Source of the DNA: Dacryopinax spathularia
Taxonomy: Eukaryota > Basidiomycota > Dacrymycetes > Dacrymycetales > Dacrymycetaceae
Direction: 5' to 3'
Assembly (NCBI GenBank): GCA_037974965.1
Contig: JBBPFI010000012.1
Location: forward strand, 124,001-188,000
DNA length: 64,000 nucleotides
Of this stretch, positions 22,001 to 34,063 are shown piece by piece. The notes under the pieces were generated by a model, which was given only the letters and a program-made list of their open reading frames with translations, made no database searches and was not told where the DNA came from. How positions within the stretch are numbered: position 1 is the first letter of the stretch; each line of letters begins with the position of its first letter. The position numbers and the translations under genes were made by a program.

Positions 22001-23979
22001 CGACCATCACGCCTGAACCCGGAATCGCACCCGCCTGTCGTTGACCCTGAGATTGCGACGCTTGACAGCCTGAAGGTCGACGACAAGGTCCGAGGTATTG
22101 TCAAGAATATCGCGAGCAACGGTTTGTTCGTCTCGTTAGGACGAAATGTCACTGCACGTGTGCAGATCAAGGAGCTCTTCGACGAAGTAGGATATTTCTC
22201 TTCTGTTATGCTGCCCGGAGGGCTGACTCGCCTTCCAGTTCGTCAAAGACTGGCAGTCGCGATTTAGTGTCAACCAGGTTATCCAGGGCAGGATTACGCA
22301 AGTAGACGAGGAGAAGAACCGTGTGGAGATGAGCCTGCGTTCGGGTGTGCGGCCGTCAAAGACATCGGCCTCTAGCACGACAAATAATCTCAAGACGCTC
22401 AGTGATTTCGAACCTGGCCAGAAGGTGACTGGCAAAGTCAGTGGAGTCGCCGAGTTCGGCATCTTTATCCGCATCGATGGCTCAAATGTCAGCGGGCTCT
22501 GCCATTCTTCCGAGCTTTCGGACAGCAAAAAGGGCGACGTCGAAGCTGCTCTGAAGGGCTTCCGGGTTGGAGATACTGTCAAAGCTGTCATCCTCTCAAT
22601 AGATCAGAACAAAAGAAAGGTGTCGTTCGGCCTCAAGCCTTCATACTTTACGGCAGAAGACTATGAAATGGAGGATGCTACAGCAGCAGTATCTGACGAG
22701 AACGAGGAGGAAGATGAAGGTCATGAGGAGCCAGAGGAGGCTATTGAAGTGGAAGAGACTGGTATTGAAGTGGCGGAGCCTGACGCTCTGGAGGACGACG
22801 GTGACTTCGCTGGCTTCAATGACGAGGAGGACGAAGGTGAGGGAGACGCGGACGAGGACGAGGAAGAAGATGTAGGCATCGACATCATTCTCCTTAGCGT
22901 TCATTCTGACTCCCATCCAGATCTTCATCCTCGAGAGCGAAACCTCAAACAAGGCTAGCAAAACGCAAGCTCCTAAGAAGGCATCAACAGACGCTCCAGC
23001 TCCGACCCTCAAGCTATCGGGATTCCAGTGGTCCAACCCAGCTGTCGACGAAGAAGATGAGGACGTGGAAGATGAACTCTCCGAAGCTGAAAGCGAAACG
23101 TCCGAGGCTCAGCCAAAGAGAAAGAAGAAGAAAGGCCCTCGCATCGAAGAGGACCTGACTCTTGCGATGCAGGAGCGTGCTCCGGAATCTGTTGCCGACT
23201 TTGAACGCTTCCTACTTGGGTCACCAAACTCGTCTTACCTCTGGATTCAGTTCATGTCATTCTACTTGCAGCTCTCAGAGATCGACAAGGCGCGAGAGAT
23301 CGCCCGACGAGCTCTCAAGGTTATCAATTTCCGCGAGGAGCAGGAGAAATTCAATGTCTGGATCGCTTTGCTGAATTTGGAGAACACTGCCGGAACTGAT
23401 GAAAGCCTGGAGAAGGTCTTCCAGGAAGCTGCCCGTGCGAATGACTCGAAGACGATGCATCTCAGGATGGCAGCGATCTTCGACGAGAGTCAGAAGCCAG
23501 AGAAAGCAGAAGAGATGCACAAGCGGGCTGTGAAGAAGTTCAGCCAGAGCTCAAAAGTCTGGACGCTCTTTGGCCAGCACTACATGGCGAATGGCAAGCT
23601 AGACGAGGCGCGCGAGCTTCTCCCACGAAGTCTCAAGAGTCTTGAGAAGCGAAAGCATATCAAGACTATTCTGAAGTTCGCGCAGATGGAGTACGAGTTG
23701 GGTGACCCTGAGCGTGGGAAGACTCTGTTCGAAGCTGTTGTCGACTCGCAGCCGAAGCGGCTAGACTTATGGTTCGTATACGTTGATATGGAGGCAAAGC
23801 AAGGAGATCTCCAGGCGGCCCGCAAATTGTTCGATCGCATGCTTACCCTGAAGCTGAATACGTTCAAGGCGAAATCGGTGTTCAAGAAGTGGCTGGAGCT
23901 TGAGAAGCGGCTGGGGGACGAGGAAGGGCAGGAGCGGGTCAAAGCACGGGCTTTAGAGTGGATGCAGAACAACTCATGA
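19063..23979 (+). CDS. RRP5: Ribosome biogenesis factor Rrp5 (S1 and HAT/TPR repeats)
   Basis: Eight exons: join(19063..19530, 19580..19987, 20038..20646, 20699..21040, 21093..21298, 21349..22186, 22239..22871, 22921..23979), about 1520 aa. The N-terminus is basic and Lys/Ala-rich (nuclear or nucleolar targeting). Then comes a long series of S1 RNA-binding repeats, for example GTIERLTDVGMFVDVGG, GKVSGVAEFGIFIRIDG and GIVKNIASNGLFVSLG. An acidic linker (about residues 1090-1165) leads to a C-terminal block of half-a-TPR repeats starting LTLAMQERAPESVADFERF and WIQFMSFYLQL. This order is diagnostic of Rrp5/PDCD11, which is needed for both 18S and 5.8S rRNA processing in the nucleolus. Length matches fungal orthologues. 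The 206-nt exon at 21093 restores the S1 motif ILSVDPEHGKLSLT. Confidence 0.93.
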
Positions 23980-24238
23980 TTCAAGATTGATAGCATAGGC
24001 GAGACGCTAATGCAAGCTATGATACCCGGGCGGTACAGAGTTACCAGAAAAAGACATCCAGATACTTGCGGGCAAAGATGAACGAAGGCCAGGAAACGGA
24101 GAAGCAACTAATGAGCGAAGGGTATACGAGTCAGATGTACGAACATATGGTAGGAAGACTCCGAAAGAATGGACGACAACCATGAAGAAGTCATGATATA
24201 ACTACAGTGAGGATATCAAATTGGAGGAAGCGCTGGAA

Positions 24239-27200
24239 TTATGTCCGCAAGGCGTGCGTGCGGTAAGGGTCAGCATCGAAGTCGTTGCTCATTGGTCTGC
24301 TTGCGAGTCGCCTTTGCCAGTCGTCTAGCTCATGGGATAAAGACTCCAGAGCCATCGCATTCTCTGAGCTTGACGCGCTGTCTCGATGTGACGAACCGGA
24401 CAGAGGGCGGTCGGCCCCTCCAGTGAAGGTCTGATCGTCAAGAAGCAAACCAATCTTGTGATGAAGCATCTCGTTCTCGCGCTTCAAGGTTGTGTTCTCC
24501 CGCGTCAGCTGTTCAGCCAAGGACTGATTGCCACCGCTGCGAGCGACTTGCAGAGCCGCTTCGAGGCGATCGGTCTCTGCCTGGAGTTCCTCAATCTCGC
24601 CTAAGCGATTGTCGGACTCGCGCTGAGAAGCCACCAGCCTGTCACGATATTGGTCAAGATCAGCCTGCAGTTCCTCCATCCGCTTTTGGAGGTCCTGGTT
24701 CTCGCTAGCCATGCGATGCAAGGTACGCTGCGCCTCGACGAGCTGCGCTTTGATGCTCTCATTGTGGCCGCCATCTGTGTCGGATAGCGGTGTGCTGCGC
24801 CCATTGACTGCGCGAGTGCGAGCACCGGCGACGGATCCAGAGACTCCGCGAGAAGCGTCGAGCTCGGCTTGCAAATTAGCGCTGATGCTCTTCTCCTTCG
24901 CCACTTGGTCTTTAAGCCGGCGTAGCATCTTTTCTGTTCCCCTGGGATGCGCGATCAGAACTGTACAGGTAGCAACTGCATAGATACACTTACTTGACAT
25001 AATGGACTGCGATGGAGTAATCTCGCTCGACCTGGCTAAGCCTGTCCCGGAGCTCGCGTGCCTGCTGCTCGGCCTCGGCCTGCTTACGCTGCGCGTGAGC
25101 AAGCCTACCCTCAGCAGTTCCACCTTGACTGCCTTCCTCATCCGATCCGCGTACGGTAGGGCTCTGCGTCGAGCGCAGGCGATCCAGCTGACGAGAGAGG
25201 GTTGCGGCCTGCGTCTCAGCGTCTTCTTTTCTTTGACGGATCTGGCGAAGACTCCGCTCGGCATCTTCATGCATCCGGACACGTTCAGCGAGGCGATTCT
25301 CCAAATCGCGTATGCGCGCCTCGACAGAGCCGTCGGATTTGCCGTTGAGGGCATCTTCCTCAATGGCGATGCCATTGTCGGCAAGATAGCTGCGAAGCAT
25401 GCCTGTACGAACTTCGGCCTCGGCTGCTTGGCGCGAACGGTCTAGTAAAGCAGCGTCCTTCTCAGCCAACTGAGCGCGCAGGTAGCCAGCATCCTCGAGA
25501 GCACGCGCAAGCTGCGTGCGAAGGGAGTCCAGCTGGGAGCGCAGCGCCATTTGTTCCGAATTCGTCGCCAGTTCACGCCTACGTTGCTCAGCCAAGCTAG
25601 TCTGAACTTCGTCAACGCGCCTGCCGGCTTCCTTCAGCATGTTGCGCAAGCTGGCTGCCTCGACCTCGAGGACTCGAATGCGCTCCGCGTCGCCCTCAGC
25701 GCTTCGATCGCCCACATCCTCCAGACGGCTCTTCTGCCCGTCGAGCAGCTCGCCAAGCTTCCCACTCGTAAAGGCCCGCAATGCGTCAGCTTCCTCACGA
25801 GACTTGGCCCAGCCATTCTCTGCATCTTCGAGTCGCTTGGCAGCGAGCTCGTTTTCGGCAACCTTGGCTTCGTATTCCATCCGAAGCTGAGCCAGCTCAT
25901 TCTCGAGCAGAGCCACTTGATCGTTGGCCCTTGCGAGCTGTTCTTGCTGTTCGGCATCCCGGCTCCCAGCAGCCTCGAGCGCGAACTGCGTCTGTTCCAG
26001 TGCAGCACGATGTTGCTCGTGCTCGTTTCTGAGATCTTCAAGCTGGCTCAGAAGACGGGCATGCTCCATCTCCCGCTGCTCGACCTGCGACCTAAGGCCG
26101 ACGACCTTGTCGGCGTGTTCGCGCAGCTGGGCGTCGACAGTAGCATGCTTCGACTGCAGTTCCAGATGTTCCCGCCCAATACGGTCATGGTTCTCCTCTG
26201 CCTCTTCAGCACGTCGAGCCGCTTCCTCCGCACGGGCCTCGGCCTGCTCCCGAAGTCGACGATGCATCTCCGCTTGCTGGGTCGTATCCGCCAGTTTCCG
26301 TTCGGCCATCACCTTCTCCGCCTCGAGCTGGGCAACATGCCTCTCCAGCTCAGCCGCACGCTCGCGCTCGATCCTGGCCAGCTCAGCACCAGATCCAGTC
26401 TCATGCGCACCAAGCTTCGCACGGTAGTACGCTGCTTCCTGCAGCGCCGCATTCCGTTCTCTTTCAGCTTGGGACAGCTTATCAGAAGCGGCATGAGCAG
26501 CCTCAGAGAGCTGCTGTTGCATGCGCGCTTTTTCCTGCTTGAGCGCCCAGACAGCTTGCCAGACTTCGTTCTCCTTGTCTCGGTCGTCCAGCTCGAAATC
26601 GGTAGGTGCAGAAGGAGGGACGAACCCAGCGAGCATAGCACGCTCGACGACTTCGCGATACCACGCTTCTCGCCTCCGAAGCGTGTCTAGCTCCTTGGAA
26701 TCTTGCTGGGATTGCTGTTGTTGCTGCATGGAAGGAGAGACGTTGGCCATCATGGACTGCCCAGCTCCAATCTGAGGCGACTGAGATCTCTGCGGCGTCG
26801 CAGACCTCACACTCGTCCTCAACCCCTCCGCAGGACTTGGGCTTCGAGCACCTACAGCAGCCCGCGTCGGGGTGGGAGAACGGGCCATGGTGGGGGTGAC
26901 GCTCCTCCTCCCTCCAGGAGAAAGGATCGAGCTGGGCTGCATCTGCTGCTGCTGCTGTTGCTGAAGTTGCGGCGATTGGTACCCCGGCGCCAAGCCCTGC
27001 GTCGGCGCTTGAGGTTGGGATTGCGTGGGGCTCGTCGCTCGTCGGCCGAGGAAAGACATCCCCGCGCCCGTAGCGCCCGCGAGAGGGGAGACGGTCCGCG
27101 CTTGAGGATCTTGCTGCTGCTGCTGCTGCTGGGCCTGCTGAGAAGGCTGGGGATAATAGGCCCCTGGGCCATCCGGCGACGTAGCTCTCTGGCCAGGACG

Positions 27201-29569
27201 AGCCGCACCGTTGCCGTTGCCGTTCACTTGCTGCTGCTGCTGAGGCGCTTGTGCAGCTACCAAACCCTGAATACTCCTCTGCTGCTGTTGCTGCTGCGGC
27301 CCATTCGGAACGGCAGCACCAGGCGGCAACCCGTTCCTACTTCCTGGAGGGGAGATCGTCCGTTCCTCCGGGCTTTTACTCCTCGCAGCAGCAGCGGCAT
27401 TGGTAGAAGAGATGTTTTCGCCCCCGCCCATACGAACGCCGTGACCAGGAGGGACGAGGCTCGGCTGAGGTGGCTGACTAGTCGGGTGCGCTACTGGCCT
27501 CGTCCCATTCGCAAGCGGGGGCGCCGACACCGGAATATTAGGCGGCTTACTCGGATCGGGGTACTTAATGTGCTTCGTATCAAGTACGTGGATCAGATCG
27601 GGCGGTGGAGGTTTCAGAGCCGCGGCGGAGGGAGCGTAGGTGTTGGGGTCGCTGGGGGAGGGCGCGATCGCGGAGGACTCGCCGCCGAGAACGAAGACGC
27701 GTTGGCCGAAGGAGGCCATCGCGTGGCCCGAGCGGCCGGAGGGGGCCGGGCCCATGTTTTGGAAGATGAACCAGCGGGAGGCTGTGAGTGAGCGCAAGCG
27801 AACGCGAGCGGGCGAGCGAGTGAGCAAACGCGAATGGGCGGCGAGCAGGGAGGCGACAGAAGAACAGCAGACGAGCGGGAAAGGGAGAGAGAGAACGCAA
27901 GTCAGAAGAGTTCAAAAAAGCAAAAGAAAGAAAGACGCACTCCCAATCTTAAAAGCCGCCAAATCGTCCAAATCCCTCCCATTCACCCCCCTCCCCCCAA
28001 ACACATACATCACATCATCCACCAGCGCACACGCGTGCCCCTCCCTCGGGCTGGGGATATACCCGACGCACATGATCTCTTCCCATGTCCGGCTGCGGAC
28101 GTCAAAGGCCCAGACGTCGTTGTAGTGGTAGGAACCGTCGGTGCCGCCGAAGATGTAGATTTTGGAGGAGTGGACGACCATGCAGTGCCCCGTGCGTGGG
28201 GCGGGGGCGGGCGGCCTTTCCGCGGCATCTTGCTCCTCGTCGTCGTCGGCAGCGTCATCCTTGGATTTGAGCTTGTTGGAAGCAGGAGGAAGCCAGAGCG
28301 CTTCCCAACAAGGCCCAGTCTTGAGCGTGTTCAGGTCAAACGACCATACGTCGCCTAAAAACTCGCCGTCGACTTGTCCGCCAAAGACCAGGAACTTGGA
28401 TTCGCACAGGGCGACGGAATGGCCGTATCGCCCGCGGGGACCAGGGCCGGTCGTCTGGACTCGATGCCATTCTCGGGTGTCTGCGCGCAGGAGGGGTCAG
28501 TTTAGTCCACACCATTCATATCCAACAAGAGCCGAGTACGGGCGGCCGTTGGCGGAAGTGTGAAGAAGAGAGAGGGAGAGTAGGAGGCAGAAGATGTGGA
28601 GAGCGGACTCACTCAAATTCAACAAATAAAGCATCTCATCCAACGCCTCCCCCCCACCCCCGCCGCCGCCGCCCTTCGTATCCCCCCCCCAAACAATCAA
28701 CACACTACTAACCAACGCACTCTTATGCCCGACCCTCGGGCTCGGCACCTCCCCGACCGTCTCGACCAGCGTCGCGCTCAGCTCGCGGGCGTTGATGGTA
28801 TACAAATCGTTGCGGACAGAGTCGGCGACGAGGCCGCCGAAGAGGAAGAGGTCTCCCGTGGTGGAGGAGGTGAGGGGGAGGGAGTGGCCGTATCGCGGGA
28901 AAGGGAGGGGTGACTTGTGGGCTGTGGTGGGTGGGGGCGCGCTGGTGCCCGTGCCCGTGCCCGTGCCCGAGCCCGAGCCTGAGCCGGGAGGGGAAGAGAG
29001 GTAGAGGATCGGTTTGGGTTCTAACCGACGGGCAGTCCAGGGATAGACGGGCTGCCGGGTTGAGGAGCCCGAGGCGGATGAGGACGGGGCGGGGGAGGGG
29101 TTGACGCCGTTTTGTGCTTGTCCTTGGCCTACCACTCCTGGTGCTCCTGGTGCTCCTTGTGGGCCGTTGGCGGATGGGTGAGTAGGTCCTGCTGCTGGTG
29201 CTGGTGCAGAGGCGGTGGAGGAATGCAGTGCCCCGCTTGCTCCTCCTGCTGCTGGTGCGGCAGATTGCCGACCTTGAGGAGGCGCATAACCCCTCCTGCG
29301 CACATGCATCAGCGACCCACCATCCTACCAAAACAAGAAAAAGAGAAGAGAAAAAAGACGTACGGAGGCTGCCCATTCGCCCTTCCACTCCCGCTCCCTC
29401 CTACTCCCATATTCCCAGCGACGCCGGCGGCGGGTGGGCGCTGACCATTCATGATTGCCGCTGCTTGTCTCTGTGACTCTTTCTCGCGCTCGCGGGAATC
29501 GGGACGAGCTTGCTCCTTATCTTTCTGTTTCTCCTCCGATGGATGTCGGCGACGAGAGAAAAACGACAT
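24239..29569 (-). CDS. tea1: Tea1/Kel1-type kelch-repeat, coiled-coil cell polarity protein
   Basis: Modelled as complement(join(24239..24941, 24994..27781, 27941..28480, 28613..29295, 29364..29569)), about 1640 aa. Six kelch blades are visible, each ending in the GG pair: RYGHSLPL...LFLFGG, RVGHKSAL...LIVWGG, RYGHSVAL...FLVFGG, RTGHCMVV...IYIFGG, REGHACAL...MYVFGG and RSGHAMAS...VFVLGG. A low-complexity Gln/Pro/Ser linker follows, then about 800 residues of near-continuous coiled coil. This layout is that of S. pombe Tea1 and yeast Kel1/Kel2, which mark growing cell ends. Start chosen as the ATG of MSFFSRRR at 29569. The frame stays open upstream to about 29788, after an AG, so a small 5' exon may be missed. 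Confidence 0.85.
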
Positions 29570-31430
29570 CTTGTGCTCCCTTTCTTTCTCCTGCTCCTGC
29601 GCTTGATGCTCCGCACTTCGTATACCAGAGCCTGCAGTGGGGTCGGTAGTGGCAGCGGCAGCGGCAGCGGGTGCGCGAGACTGCCGCAGGTCGGGTGTAC
29701 TGACCGAGCCTGGCGCCGATCCTGCGCTGTTGGGCAAGCCCTTCCCGGGGGAGGAAGAGTTGCTCTTTTTCCTGAAGAGGCCCGTTTTCTACGTTCTTGC
29801 TCGGGGCGACGCGCTCGTCGTTCCACCCGAAGAGAGGTGACGGTAGCGGGCCGCGGGTTTGGGGTTCGGGTGGGATGGTGGTGGCGGTGATGATGAGCGC
29901 TGTTGGTTGGAAGTCCACAGCGGGTGAAAGCGACAGAGAGGGTGAAGACGGCAGCTGGGGTGCAAGACGACGGCTGGGAGGGTTGAAGGAGAGATGGGGG
30001 AGGGGTCGATATAGACGGCTGAAGGAAGACAGCGGGAGAGGTAGAGGTAGAGGTGGGTGTGGGAGTCAGACGGGAAGTCGAATGCCTGTATGCAGCTTCG
30101 AGCAAGATGAGATGACTTGGTCGCTCTCGATCGCTCTTCAGGACGTTATTCGGATAAGGGGTGCAGATAGCTGGTGAGGAGCGAAAGGCGAAAGAAACGA
30201 AAAAGTCGGCCCCTGATGCGTTTGATGTAGCGAGCTAGTACCGGTAGGAGAGGGCGAGGTACTGCTCGGTCGGGAGGCGGTGCCTGTTCGTGCGGTAGAC
30301 GGTCGTCGTGGGGTCGTCGTGCGCGAGCAGATGAAAGACGAGGGAGAGGGGTGGTGGTGCGCTGATGGCGGACGATGATGCGCGGAAGGGTAGGCGGACA
30401 GCGACAGCGCCCAAAAGCAGGTTCCGGGTAAGGTTGGTGCAGAAGCTCGTCCTAATCGTACGGGAAGCCGCTTCGCCCCTTGTTGTCCAGTACTGAGGGA
30501 GGACTAGGACGACGATACGATGACGGCGGGGTGTGTAGGGTGTGGGAGACGACAGCGCAACGCAGGCGGACAACGAGGCCTCTGCGTGTTGCGTGTTGTG
30601 TTCCCCTTTCGTGTGTGTGTGTGTGTGAGGCGCGTGCGGTGTGTCGCAGGCGTTTATCGGAACCAGTTGCACCTTCCTCTTCCTCACCCACACCGACGAT
30701 AGTACTGTGCGTTGTATGCACCTAAGCACTTATGCAGCACCTCTTTGGAGCAGTCCGCGGCCGTTCTGGGAAGATGGAGGGCTGGGACTATTAGGGGCGG
30801 GAGATGCCGAGTCTGAGCGCTGTTGGAAGAGGGAAGGTGTGATGGCAAAACAACGGCACCCTTCTTCCTCCTCCCACCGGCCTTCCTACTTCCACTTCCA
30901 CTTCCACACCCAAGCTTCCTGCAGGGAAAGTCTCCCTAAAACGCTCTTATGCAGGAGGGGCCGATATACCTCGTGCACCTGACACTCGACTATGTATTGA
31001 CCCACTACTGAGTCTTACAGAGAACTGAATCAAAACATTCCATCACTCTGCCCCTCTTTTTCGACCTCCCAAACGGTGCCAGCAGGCGGGGAGCGGGTCT
31101 CCTCAGGCTGAAGGGTGCGAAGGGGGTGTGAGGGATCACAAACCCCGGTCGTCAAGCCCGGACCCAAATTTCACCTCCGCTCAATACCGTGACAGTCCGC
31201 AGGCTCGGCCCTAACCCCCCCCCCCCCACCTCTTCTGCTTGACGCTGGTATGTCCGAACGCTTTAGGGCCGGGCCGGAAGGGTGTCGGTATCGGCGCTTA
31301 GAGAATCCAAACTCGGCGATAGTAGGGCACCGAATTATTTCGTCGCTGTTCGTCGTCCTGCTCGCCGTGCTCGTCGGTCTGGCTGTTGGACTGCTAAAGC
31401 CTACCAGTTTCTGGAAGTACGCAGTCCGCG
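29570..31430. other. Divergent intergenic region with 5' leader, microsatellites
   Basis: About 1.86 kb between the divergent kelch and JmjC genes. 29570-29790 is open in the kelch frame and may be 5' UTR or an extra exon. A GT microsatellite lies near 30611-30628, a CTTCCA repeat near 30885-30910, and a C11 run near 31207. No gene is supported. Confidence 0.5.
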
Positions 31431-33763
31431 ATGCCCGTCCCCACCCGAGCTCGACCTCGACCTCGACCTCGACCTCTCTCCCCCTCCCCCGACCCACAGG
31501 CGTCCGAACCGCCTTCCAAGAAAGCCCGCCCAACACCCAGCACTAGTCCTACCGCCGCCGCCTCCTACTCCTCCTCGCCCTCCCTGCCCAAAGTAGTGCA
31601 GACATACGACATCCTCCCGCTCGGCAACGCACTCTCCCTCCCTTCCCTCCCCCCCACCTCACTCGGCCTCTTCAGTCATCTCCCACATCCATTAATACTC
31701 CACATCATCTCCCTCCTCCCGCCCAAAGACATCCTAACCTTCGGATCTCTCTCAAAGAGCACATTCGCATTCACAGTGCACGAACCCCTATGGAAAGACA
31801 CCTACCTCTCCCACGCCCACTCCCCCCTCCTACCCCCCTCCGACCGCGGAAAGCTCAAGAACTGGCAGGGGACCTGGAGGAAATCCTTCCTCGTCCGATT
31901 CGCCCTCGCTCCACCAGACCTCGCCCACTGGCCAACGGACGACATCTCCTGCCGCGGTGTATTCAGCGACGTACTGTATCAGCCCTATCTCTGCGCCCTC
32001 CTCCCTCTCGAGAGATATTTCCCCCTCAACGGAAAAGCGGCATATACCATCCCGCGCCACCCCGCGCCATCCCTAACCCGCGCCCAGTTCTCGCGCTTGT
32101 ACGCAGAGCCAAACGAGCCTGTTATCCTTACTCACGCGCTGGATTCCTGGCCTGCCTATTCCTCCCCCGATCCGGGGAAGAGATGGACCTGGGAGAGCCT
32201 GGAGAAGAGGTTTGGAGAAGGGGAGTTCCAGGCTGAGAGTCTGAGGAGCTCGTTGAGGGAGTATGGGAGGTATTTGAGGAGTTGTGAGGGGGAGGACGTG
32301 CCGATGTATTTGTTTGATCCGGCTTTCGCGGATGTGCAGGATGGGGAGGGGAGGAGGATGGGGGAGGATGTGGATTGGGGGCGCATATATGGGAAGAAAG
32401 AGGGGAAGGGAGAGGGGGAGGGAAAGGAGGGCGAGGGGGAAGGGGATGAGGACGAGGAGGGACTGTTCGGAGAGGATCTGTTTGAGCTCTTTGGACCGGA
32501 GAGGCCCGATTTCAGGTGGCTCGTACGTCCCCTTCCCATATATGCGTCACCTCTGCCCTACCACCCTCAATCCTCCTCCTTCCAAGCATACCTACACCGC
32601 CTACCCGGCCGTCCTTTCACTTTCAATTTTCCTTCCCTTTCCCCGCTACGCATCCGCTGACCCTCCCCTCCCCGTACGAGCAGATAATAGGCCCCCCCCA
32701 CTCCGGCTCAACCCTACACAAAGACCCCAACTCCAGCAGCGCATACAACGCCCTCCTCCTCGGCCTCAAGGGCTGGCTTCTCCTCCCGCCTGACTGCCAA
32801 CCGCCGGGCGTGTACGTGAGCGAGGACGAGGCGGAGGTGGAGGGGCCGTTGGGGGCGGGGGAGTGGGTGGAGGCTTATTGGGCGGAGACTTTCAGGAGGT
32901 ATGGGGGAAAGGGGGGGAGAGGGGGAAGGATGAGGTGGGGGGTGCAGAGGGCTGGGGAAGTTGTTTATGTGTCCGTCCCACATCTCGCTCATTCAGATTC
33001 CCTCTCTTCTTCTCCAGCTATGGCTGCTCTGCTCTTTCCCCTGTCCATGCACTGCGACTCGCTTCGTTCGCTCCTTTCTCCAACCTCACGCACCCCCTTT
33101 CCTGCAGCTTTCCCCTTTTCTCCTTTTCTCCTTCTGTTCTCGGGCTGACTCGCCCCCCGCAGGCCAAGCGGCTGGTGGCACCTAGTCATAAACCTCACCC
33201 CAACACTCGCAGTAACCCAAAACTTCGTCTCCACACACGAGCTCCCAAGAGTCCTTAAGTTCATGAGGGACAAACCGGGGCAAGTGTCGGGGTTTAAGCT
33301 GCCTCCCTGCGCCAGGGCCAGGACCAGGGCCAGGGCCAGGCCCGGAGGGACTGGGCTGACGGCTCGGAATCACGTGCAGGATGGAGAGGAGCTAGAGGTA
33401 GAGGAGGCAGAGGATGGAGAAGCAGAGGAATGTGTGGACCTGGATCTGGAAGAAGGAGTGGATCCTTATAGGGCGGGATTGTACGATCGCTTCGTCTCCC
33501 TCCTACGCCAACACAGGCCCAAGCTGCTGGAGGAAGCGCTAGCCCAGCTGTCGCAGCCTCCTCCCAAGCACTCTGCGAGGGGTAAGCAGGCTGCGGCTGC
33601 CGCTAGCAGCGGTGGTGGGGAGGCCGAGGCTGGGCTGGGCGGGGAAGATGGTGGGGAAGGAAGGGGGAAGAAGAGGGGCGGGGTGAGTGTGGAGAAGGGG
33701 ATGGGGTTCAGTTTTGATTTCTTTGGCGATGACTTAGAGTTAGATGAGGAACTGGACGCATAG
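31431..33763 (+). CDS. F-box plus JmjC domain protein
   Basis: Modelled as join(31431..32522, 32684..32970, 33163..33763), 659 aa. An F-box-like helix set (LPHPLILHIISLLPPKDILT) lies at about residues 85-110. The JmjC domain spans the introns: RPDFRWL at the end of exon 1, the metal pair H-x-D in STLHKDPNSSSAYN at the start of exon 2, and the distal metal His in PSGWWHLVINLTPTLAVTQ rebuilt across intron 2. So the 2-oxoglutarate/Fe(II) site looks complete. The layout resembles JMJD6/JMJD4-type cytosolic or nuclear hydroxylases. The C-terminal 150 residues are acidic and low-complexity. An insertion rich in Glu/Gly (about residues 318-345) sits inside the catalytic half. The substrate is unknown; the F-box suggests a link to an SCF ubiquitin ligase (inference). 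Confidence 0.83.
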
Positions 33764-34063
33764 CGGCTTCTCACACCTTACCTGACCTAATATCCAAGTT
33801 ACCAATTACCCTACCAGCTGTGATATGATTCTGCGGAAGTCGGCCCGTAGCTCGTCGGCGTGCATGGTCTACGACTAGTAGCTGTGGACGGGGCTTGCGC
33901 GGTGACTGGCTGGAAGAGAGAGGAATCGCGTCTAATTGCCCAGTGAAAATAGTGTACACCGCAACACCCATCCAGCACAATCCTGCATAAAGCGCAATAG
34001 CGTACAACACCGCACCCCACCCACCCGGACGAGCCACGCTCCCCAACCGCCCCTCCTCGCCCC
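33764..34063. other. Convergent intergenic region
   Basis: 300 bp between convergent genes. A minus-strand frame here encodes a hydrophobic stretch (AVLYAIALYAGLCWMGVAVY), but it lies beyond the transporter stop with no workable intron, so it is taken as 3' UTR. Confidence 0.4.

Noticed and set aside
24990-27800. Long plus-strand frames opposite the kelch coiled-coil gene
   Set aside because: They mirror a coding sequence with biased codon use and contain no motif.
33771-34046. Extra C-terminal exon for the inositol-type transporter with another membrane segment
   Set aside because: The transporter already ends in the expected PET...LEEV tail and a stop at 34064. The only possible introns would be 19-33 nt.
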